In this document: positions 55,971 through 64,000 of the stretch, one piece after another
How the letters are laid out: each line of letters begins with the position of its first letter
How positions within the stretch are numbered: position 1 is the stretch's first letter
Origin: Panicum virgatum
Taxonomy: Eukaryota; Streptophyta; Magnoliopsida; Poales; Poaceae
Direction: 5' to 3'
DNA length: 64,000 bases
NCBI RefSeq assembly: GCF_016808335.1
Contig: NC_053139.1
Span: 39,986,464 to 40,050,463, forward strand
Made by a program: the position numbers and the translations under genes
Notes under the pieces: model-generated
Database searches by the model: none
Told to the model about the DNA's origin: nothing
What the model saw: only the letters and a program-made list of their open reading frames with translations

Positions 55971-57938
55971 ACGTTGTATGTGCATAGCTGGGATGCGGGT
56001 GTAATGTGCAAAAATAGTGTGTGTGTTTCCTACCGTCATACCGTAAGAAGGTTTGCTGGCTAATGTATGTATTTGTGCATATACATGGTACACGGTATAT
56101 GACACGGATTCCGTGCTATCATCATGTCTTATTGCCAAGTAATTTTACCAACTAAACTCACAAGTTTTATTTTCTCATTTGCTCTGTCTATTACAAGGAC
56201 AAGTCATAAAGTTTTATAAGTTTACCCTGATATATACAGTTCTCTTGTGTATTTGGTGAAATTCAATTTTGTATTTAATTTTCAAATATAAGTATACTCA
56301 GGGTACGTGGTGGCTGCATTTATTATCCTAGTATTATTAAAAAATTTATGTGGTATAGGCAACAGTTTTAATCAAACTAATAAAGGTTTTAATAAAATAT
56401 ATAAACCAAATAAAAAATTCCATGGTAAATGTACAAAAAGCTTTATTTTTTCCCATGTTCCATGAGTTCTTTCCACAATCTCCTAATGGGACTAACATGT
56501 GGCTTCATTTTGCGGCGAACTCGCGATCCTAGCTCATCTTATATATATACACGATGCCAGATGGAGTTACTAAAACACATGGATGGCACACACACAAATC
56601 ATGCTAGGAAATGTACCCCTTTTTGCAAATTTGAGCTAGTGCGCCCGTCACTATTAGCCTGGTAGCATCTCTGAAAATAACAATACAGGCCGGGTATGTA
56701 TTCTATATTAGCTGTTGTGTCGCAAAAGAGGAATGTATGGACACAATATAGAGATGGATTATTCCCATGGCTGACATAGGGCAAGGTTCATGAGAGAACA
56801 ATTCCCTGGGAATGGTTTTGAAGTCAACTTTATTTGTGCCCCAGCTAGTTCTTTCTTCTTTCTCAAAAAGAAAATAAAGGTCGTCATGCGTCTACGTCGT
56901 CCCGGCCCAGCTGATACAGTAGTAGAAGAACAGACAAGAGAGATCTAGCTGGCGCTGGATGGGCAAGATGATCAGCACAACTTGTGCAGTAGTAATCAGA
57001 ATCAAGCACAGGCCGGGCACAAGAGAAGCAGGATTTATGACATGCTGGTAAGGTCCAGATGTGGATCGATAGATGTGAAGGATTCGGATTCCATCGCCAT
57101 TGTCCAATGTCCAGTGCATATCGTGCGCCCCCCGGTGCCCTTGATGCATGACCATCCACTTGTGTACTATTCAGATAAGCTTTAGCGAGCAGAATCTTTT
57201 TTCAACTCGATATATAAATCTTGTAAAACTTATCTGGGCAAATGAGACAAGCCATGGTGTTCTGCACACCTTTACCATAGACTAGGCTTGCGCACTTCTC
57301 ACTTTTCAAGAACTTACTGCACTTCTCCATGAAAATAAAAGAGAAGATAGTAGACCTGAAGGAAAAATTGTCGTTCAGGCATATCCTCCATGAGAAAATT
57401 GTACTTCAAAGCTGCTTGCAGATCCGTGCTCTTCATTCAAATCCTCTCCACCACTGCACGTCACATGTTCCTTTTGGCTCCGGCAATGGTGTCATGGTGT
57501 ACGCGTGAAAGACTGATGCCCGATCCTTCGAGACAAGGCCAGTGCCTCCTGTAAGTCTGTAACACGCGTAGGAGCCGGTTGGTGCTTCGTCAGACTTCAT
57601 CTTACCAAGTACTCCTACGTGTGAGGCGCCCGGACCTGGGCTCGTTGCATATACTGCACGGAGCAAGGAGGAAATGGGGGATGACGCAGCAGCACACCAG
57701 CAGGCCGGGCTGCAAGTCACTCTGCTAATGGTTTGGAAACCAAACTAAAATCGCATCAAACCATTTCATTATTAATATATTTTAGAAACCAAACCAACTC
57801 CATCCTCTTGCTATTCCACCCAAATCAACTCAAACTACTTTCTTCTCCTAAAGCCAAGCAAACCAATAGTTTCAACCCAAACAAACCGGTTTCGAACTGC
57901 ATACTAGTCAAATTCTCTCCAACTAATTTAGTGGCTCC
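55971..57938. other. Intergenic, no supported gene
   Basis: AT-rich to 56870. Frames at 56884-57185 and 57433-57720 are open on the minus strand for about 90 codons with hydrophobic or mixed content, but have no splice-consistent partner or known motif. No RNA gene seen. Confidence 0.4.
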
Positions 57939-58680
57939 GCTCTCGACGTGAGGTCCACGTATAGTTCTAGCTACACTGCTTCACACAGAGTAGCGGCCAG
58001 TTGTATTGAGTTATCTCGAACAAGTTTCAGTCAATTTCAATAAAATTTTATAGTGTGAACGCGATGTTTTATTTCTAGGGTCCGGCTCTTGACACGTCCA
58101 CATGTAGTTCTAGCCACACTGTTTCGCACAGAGTAGCTGCCAGTTATACTGAGTCATCTCCAAAAAGTCTCAGTCAATTTCGATAAAATTTTATAGTATG
58201 AACGCGAGGTTTTATTTCTAGGGTCCAGCTCTTGACGTGGGGTCCACATGTAGTTCTAGCCACACTGTTTCGCATAGAGTAGCTGCCAGTTATACTGAGT
58301 CATCTCCAAAAAGTTTCAGTCAATTTCGATAAAATTTTATAGTGTGAACACGAGATTTTATTTCTAGGGTCCGGCTCTTGACGTGGGGTCCACATGTAGT
58401 TCTAGCCACACTGCTTCGCACAGAGTAGCTGCCAGTTATACTGAGTCATCTCCAATAAGTTTCAGTCAATTTTGATAAAATTTTATAGTGTGAACGCGAT
58501 GTTTTATTTCTAGGTTCCGACTCTTTGCGTGGGGCCCACATATAGATTTAATCATATTGCTTTGCACAGAGTAACTGCCAGTCATAATGAGTCATCTTTA
58601 ATAAATTTCAATCAAATTCAATTGTTCAAATATTTTATGGTGTGAATGCGTAATTTTTAATTTTAGGGCTATAGTGTTTT
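57939..58680. repeat. Tandem array, unit about 145 bp, five copies
   Basis: Unit starts near 57941, 58086, 58229, 58375 and 58521 (CTCTTGACGTGGGGTCCACA). It contains TTCTAGCCACACTG, CAGAGTAGCTGCCAGTTATA and ATAAAATTTTATAGTGTGAA. The middle copies are nearly identical; the outer ones are diverged. Confidence 0.9.
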
Positions 58681-59322
58681 GCACAAAGTATCCATTTTAA
58701 CCCTCCTTAACCCATCTCAATCCGTATTTACATAGAACCCGCTCCATCCCACCCCCTAATACAACCCATTTTAACTCACCTAAACACAATTCACATCAAA
58801 ATCCAACCCATAGAATTCATTTCAACCCAAATCATTAGCAGGATGAGCTGCAAGCTTTTGCATTGGGACGTACAATAGCTAGCTAGCCGCCTAGCCTAGC
58901 TAGCCCCTGCCTCGGAACGCCACTGAACCTCCTCCTCTCCTTTTCGCCTCGCCTTGATCCCCCTCCTCCTTTCCATCGCCATCGCCATCGCCATCGCCAT
59001 CGCACGCAGCACAAGGGGCCCTCCTCCTCGCCACCATTGGGACACTGTCTGCCTGCCCCCATCTGGAGGCCGCAACGCCATATATATGGTATCGTTGCTG
59101 AAGCAGGCAGATCATTGTAGCCCAGGAAGGAACACCCGTTGCAGATGCCTTGGTTGCCTGATGGCCCCTCCCGATGGCCGGCCGGCACCATTCACGCCGA
59201 GCAGATCGAGCACAAATAATTGCGCGCGAGAAAGGTGAGACATCCCTCGCCTTCGGCCGTGTGTGCAAGCTGATCGATCTGCCGTTTGGCTACTTGCTGA
59301 CGAGCTGTTGTGGCCTGTGGGT
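58681..59322. other. Intergenic, no gene; (CATCGC)n microsatellite
   Basis: About five CATCGC units lie at 58973-59003. Minus-strand frames across 58883-59270 are open because of this repeat and a purine-rich tract, not because of coding. Confidence 0.5.
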
Positions 59323-59330
59323 CTGATAGC

Positions 59331-60115
59331 AGTGGCGGAACTGGAGAGAAAATTTAAGAGGGGCCGGACAAATATATAGAATATCAATTTCATCCTCAAA
59401 TTTTCAGTCGAGGCTTAACTTCTTCCCTAAATTTTCAAACGATTATTTTAGTCCTTAAATTTCTCCATTCAGCTTAATTTAATCATTTATCTTAAGCAAT
59501 GTTTAAAATAGCGACTCTATAGCAGTTTCTTGAAGTTGCCATTATATATGCCCATTGCAGAAGAAAAAGCATGCTATAGCAGGCTATAGCGACGCTAATA
59601 GTATTTTTTGAACTTTGTCATTAAATTCTATAGCCCGTTATTTAAAATATTGGTTCTAAGTGGTACGCCATGTTGGCACGCGCTTGTCACATCTAGTGTA
59701 CGGTTTTAAGGAAGGGAGTTGATCATAATATATTTATTATACACATACAAAAGTTCCTTAAACATGTGTGAACTAATATATGTTGCTGCTAAAAAATAGG
59801 AATACTTAGATGCTGATATGGCATGCTAACATGGCAAGAACATGAGTAGAACGAATGACTAAGTTAAACTGCGTGAAAAAAATTGAGGACTGAAACAATT
59901 ATTTGGAAAGATTATGGATGAAATTGACCCTCAACTAAAAATTTAGGGACGAAATAGACTATTCTATACAAAATCAATCTATTTCTAGTTTTACATTGAT
60001 TTTCTATAAAATTTATTATAATTTTATCAACTAATTAATTATGTAGTATGTATTGTTTTTTAATTTACTGGGGGGGCGCCATGGCCCCTGCCAGCCCCCT
60101 CTCAGTTCCGCCACT
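59331..60115. mobile_element. 785-bp hAT-like element
   Basis: The ends AGTGGCGGAACTG and CAGTTCCGCCACT are perfect 13-bp inverted repeats, flanked by 8-bp duplications CTGATAGC (59323-59330 and 60116-60123). The 8-bp target and CAGTGG-type end fit hAT. No transposase frame, so non-autonomous. It contains GGGGGG near the right end like the shorter relatives at 11902 and 13950. Confidence 0.8.
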
Positions 60116-60339
60116 CTGATAGCTTCAGGCCGAACAGTTCAGTCAGACAGGCTCCATATGCTGCATGCCCGGACAAAGCGCAGAGGGGCGTCATGCTGTT
60201 GGCTGTTGCTGAAGATTATTCAGCGCACACTGCAGATGGATATTGCAGCGCATGCGTCAAGTCTCTGTTTCTTCGTGAGGCTTTTGTTTTGTCTCTGAAA
60301 TTAAATTCGCATCAAGATGCATGGTGTCTGCATCAGCTA

Positions 60340-60481
60340 GGCCTTGTTTAGATTCAAATTTTCCACTTCCAAATCCATCACATCGAGTCGCATCTTCTCT
60401 TACATACACGCTCTTCTATGCACTATTCATACCCCCAAAACTCCCAACTTTCTCCAAATACAGAGAAACTAAACAAGACCA
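60340..60481. mobile_element. 142-bp MITE
   Basis: The ends GGCCTTGTTTAG and CTAAACAAGACC are inverted repeats; the GGCCTTGTTTAG-type terminus is very common in grass MITEs. No clear target duplication. Confidence 0.6.
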
Positions 60482-60704
60482 CAGGCAAGATATCGGTAGA
60501 TTCATATAGTGTCGGGAGCCATCGATAGTGGATGCCTCCTTTCCATGCTTCAAGGCCCAGGGCCTGACAGCATCACAGCAACGGGGGCCGATGGCGCCAT
60601 GACCAATCATTGGCCCAAAAGGAGTGGCCACCATTCAGATGCTTCCAAAAGTTTCTGGGATTCAGAGAATACCATGCTATTTCTGTGCTCTATTTTCTTG
60701 CTCG

Positions 60705-61286
60705 TCTTTTACACGATCCCATCCGACTGCGAAGTTTCTTTCTTCAACTCGAAGCCTTCTCTGCGATGCCGCCATGTCGGTGAAGATCCGGTTCGCGGTT
60801 TTGGGGGTCCGCGAAACCCGGGTAGGTGTCCGGTTTTGAGAAAACCGCCAAAACCTCACGTGCGGGAAGATTCCCGCCTCCACGCTGTGGCCCTAGACGC
60901 CGTTCCCGCCTCGGCCTTCTGACGGCCCTAGACGCCGCTCGACGCCCGTCACCTCCTCGCCCGCAGCGAGGCCCTAGACGCCGTCGACGCCCGTCGCCTC
61001 CGTCAGTCCCGAGACCGACGCCCGTGCCTCCACGACTCGGCGTCTTCGACCACCGTCCGCCTCCTTGGTTTTGTGGCGCAAACCAAGAAACCCGCCTTCC
61101 GTCGCCGCTTGCGCCTTCGATCCAGGAGTGGACGCCCCAGCTGCCGCCCGGCCCGAGCTCCTCCACGGCACCTCTCCGTCGACACTCGACGCCCGTGTAC
61201 CTGCAATCCAAAGACCAAACAAGAGATCACACCGCACGGTTGACAATTCACTCATCACAGGCAGGATAGAGTACTCACATTCCTCA
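60705..61286 (-). repeat. Truncated LTR of a second Sirevirus-like element
   Basis: It aligns with about 30075-30651 of the first element (shared GGTCCGCGAAACCCGGGTAG and GATAGAGTACTCA), ending at TTCCTCA and followed by the same purine tract. The outer 870 bp or so of the LTR is missing, so the left end of this element is deleted. Confidence 0.85.
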
Positions 61287-64000
61287 ATCTCCCTCTTGAT
61301 GAGTGCATTATCAACACACCACAAATCGAGCCAAGAGAAGTGAAATCAGAAACAAAGAAGCAGAAGAACTTGAACAAGTGACAAAAACTTCGAAAGAAGC
61401 AAGAACAAGTCACTTGGCCAGCCCTGTAAACAACAAGTTTTTCAAAAATTAAACAAGTCTCCCCTTGTTCGACCACTTCTCCCAAAATTCTCCCCCTTGT
61501 TGGCACATGCACACATCAAGCCTATAATATGCCTAAAGCTCCCCCTGAAATCATGCTATGCAATGAATGTCGTGCAGAGGGTGTACGTGAAACACTCAGG
61601 CTCAACTAGTGACAGGCATGTGTGCTTCATAAACAAGAACTGAATGTAGCTCAACAGGATATACCAATCAAGTCTAGAGCTAGCAAGTTCAGTTCAGCAA
61701 AAATAAAAGCATCACACATGATCTAGCAACAGCAAGTAGGAGAAAGAAAGCAGTGCTAGCAAACTCATACAAGGTAATCAAAAACAGCCATTATATGTTT
61801 TTATCATGAATCAATTCTGCATTTCAAACTCATCAAGCAAGTGATTGTGCCAGGGGTTGAAAGCTTGTCATGCTTTACTTAGCAACGAAGCCAAGCCTAT
61901 GCCAAAGGCAATCAGAAGCTTAAGGCACTCGCTTCAGTCATGCACAGCCTTGCCCGGGTTCTCACTAGTGCTATGTGAGCCGTCCCGAAAGCTCGATCAG
62001 TGCGACAAGCAATCCCATCTAGATCTTTCCATTCCATTTCAGACATGTATTAACCAATTTTAACAATTTTAGCTCATGTCACAGATTACAAGTCACACTA
62101 GCATGAATGAGATAGCAAAGCACATCAATACATCCTATCATGCTAGTAGTCAAAACAGGGTGATCATGTTTTTTCAGATTTTCAAATCAAAATAGCTTAA
62201 CTCAGATGATATGACATATACTGTGGAGCAAGCTATACATGACCAAGTCTACAAAACTACACTAGCAAGCACTCGAGGATCATAGCAGTGTATACAAGAA
62301 TGCCAGTGCAGTGAAGCAATGCAAAATGCAAACATGTACAATGCATATGCACAATGCCACTACCAAACCTAGAAAATCAAGAAGAGAGCAAACAAAGACC
62401 TACAAAGCTAACCAACCAAAACGTCAGCGATCAAAAGGGGTAACAAACCCCAAGCTCCCCTCGCAAGCGAGCAAAGGTGTACTGCTCTAGTGGTTTGGTG
62501 AGGATATCTGCGGTTTGCCTCTCTAAAGGGACATGGATCAGGTTTATGTGTCCTCTCTCATGGTTGTCTCGCAGGAAATGGAACCGGATGTCTATGTGTT
62601 TGGTTCTGGAGTGTAGGACAGGGTTTTTTGCAATGCTAATAGCTGACATGTTGTCTACAAAGATGGGAACCCTACCGAAACTCAAGCCATAATCCTGCAA
62701 GGTTTGTTTCATCCAAAAGATCTGGGAGCAGCAGCTAGCAGCGGCAACATACTCAGCCTCTGTGGAAGAAAGCGCTACGCTAGCCTGCTTGCGAGAGGAC
62801 CAAGACACCAAAAATGTACCAAGAAACTGACAAGTGCCGGATGTCGACTTGCGATCCAACCGACACCCACCAAAATCGGCATCAGAAAAGCTCACAAGAA
62901 CCAGAGAAGAATCCGCAGAATACCAAAGACCAAATTCAGGGGTGAATTTCAAATACCTGAAGATGCGTTTCACCACCTGCCTGTGGGAGGTGCGCGGAGA
63001 AGCCTGGTACCGCGCACAAAGGCCGACGCCGAACTGGATGTCCAGTCTCGTCACCGTCAGGTACAGGAGCGAGCCGATCATGCTCCTGTACTCCTTCTGG
63101 TCCACCGCCTCGCCGTCCAAGTCCTCATCAAGCGCCGTAGATGTACTGATCGGAGTCGGCTGAGGAGACAAGTCGCTCATGTCGAACTTCCGCAGCAGGA
63201 CTCTAGTATACTTGGCTTGATGGACAAAAGTGCCCTGAGGAGTTTGTTTGATCTGCAGCTCGAGGAAGAACTGCAACTCACCCATCAAGCTCATCTCGAA
63301 CTCCCTGGACATCTGCTCAGAAAACTTGGACACAAGAGCGTGAGAAGAGCCACCAAAGATAATATCATCCACGTAAATCTGAACTAAAAGGAAATCAGTG
63401 CCAGAGCGCATGAGGAACAAAGTTTTATCCACACATCCCATTTTGAAACCCTGAGCCAATAAAAAGGTTTTCAATCTATCGCACCAAGCTCTAGGTGCCT
63501 GTTTCAAACCGTAAAGAGCTTTCTGAAGTTTATAAACACGGTTTGGAAACTTGGGATTTTCGAAACCAGGGGGTTGTTTGACATAAACGTCTTCTTCAAT
63601 AAAACCATTTAAGAAGGCAGATTTGACATCCATTTGGAAAACCTTAAAACCCTTGGAAGCAGCAAATGTAAGAATGATCCGAATAGCTTCCAAATGAGCA
63701 ACTGGGGCAAAAGTTTCCTCAAAATCAATACCCTCTTTCTGGCAAAACCCCTAGGCAACAAGACGAGCCTTGTTTCTAACAACCAAGCCATCCTCACCCT
63801 GCTTGTTTTTGAAAACCCACTTCGTTCAGATGGGGTTACAAGCAGGTGGAGGCTCGACCAAAACCCAAACTTGGTTTCTTTCAAAATTTTCAAGTTCCTC
63901 ATGCATGGCATTGACCCAATTAGAATCAGAAAGAGCGTGTCCAATATCCTTGGGCTCAAAAGAGGCAACAAACGCTGAATGAGCAAAGCCAGCGATACTT
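61287..64000 (-). mobile_element. Second Sirevirus-like element, continuing beyond the window
   Basis: The internal region mirrors 30652-33600 of the first copy in order and orientation: repeated polypurine tracts, a non-coding stretch with GGGTTGAAAGCTTGTCATG, then RNase H and reverse transcriptase. The 5' part lies to the right of the window. Confidence 0.9.
62431..63986 (-). pseudogene. Copia reverse transcriptase and RNase H, mostly open
   Basis: From 63693 to 62431 the frame is open for 420 codons, with FQMDVKSAFLNG, the catalytic YVDD (QIYVDDIIFGG), LDRKSTSG of RNase H, and KHIDIRFHFLRD and TKPL near the end. Just upstream a TAG at about 63752-63754 interrupts the RT N-terminus where the first copy has a Gln codon, and the frame before it differs. 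It is better preserved than the first copy but still broken. Confidence 0.9.

Noticed and set aside
56884..57720. Possible two-exon membrane protein gene on the minus strand
   Set aside because: One frame is hydrophobic, but I could not pair splice sites in phase or match a family.
1..64000. tRNA, rRNA or CRISPR-like arrays
   Set aside because: None recognised. The tandem repeats present lack the spacer structure of CRISPR, and the genome is a plant.

Overview
The window is nuclear DNA of a grass (Poaceae, probably panicoid). Exons are very GC-rich at the 5' end, introns follow the GT-AG rule, and the intergenic space is dominated by typical grass transposable elements: Sirevirus-type Copia retrotransposons, a Mutator-like element (MULE), Helitrons, Tourist and hAT MITEs, and a LINE remnant. 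No organelle, bacterial or viral replicon features were seen. The species is an inference from style, not a match.

Host genes. Three multi-exon genes and one small single-exon gene are well supported. (1) A SHOU4-like membrane protein gene on the minus strand (5854-3170, four exons, 406 aa), with a decayed tandem copy of its 3' half just downstream (about 250-1790). (2) A Raf-like protein kinase of the HT1 type on the plus strand (16076-17457, three exons, 397 aa). (3) A GDSL esterase/lipase on the minus strand (26674-22583, three exons, 366 aa), whose 2.9 kb first intron is filled with MITEs and short tandem repeats. (4) A 113-aa small secreted acidic protein on the plus strand (41121-41462), family unknown. 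These genes look independent and do not form a pathway.

Mobile DNA by region. 6.3-9.6 kb is GC-rich low-complexity DNA whose long ORFs are composition artefacts. 9.6-14.9 kb holds a TE-like gene fragment and several MITEs. 17.8-22.5 kb is a probable Helitron with a second Helitron nested in it. 29.2-39.9 kb is a full-length but decayed Sirevirus (minus strand, 5-bp target duplication CTCGC), with a 488-bp hAT-like element in one LTR. 43.9-46.4 kb is a degenerate LINE ORF1-type remnant. 46.4-54.1 kb is a large MULE. 55-58.7 kb has two tandem arrays. 60.7-64 kb is a second Sirevirus copy that runs off the window.

The most unusual object is the MULE (46389-54122). It has terminal inverted repeats of about 280 bp and a nearly intact MURA-type transposase read inward from the left end. 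A second gene, not recognised, is read inward from the right end, with four 41-aa repeats and an acidic C-terminus. This convergent two-gene layout recalls maize MuDR (mudrA/mudrB). The interior also has a 172-bp satellite, a 45-bp minisatellite, an antisense fragment of a GIL1/DUF641 gene and an unassigned exon.
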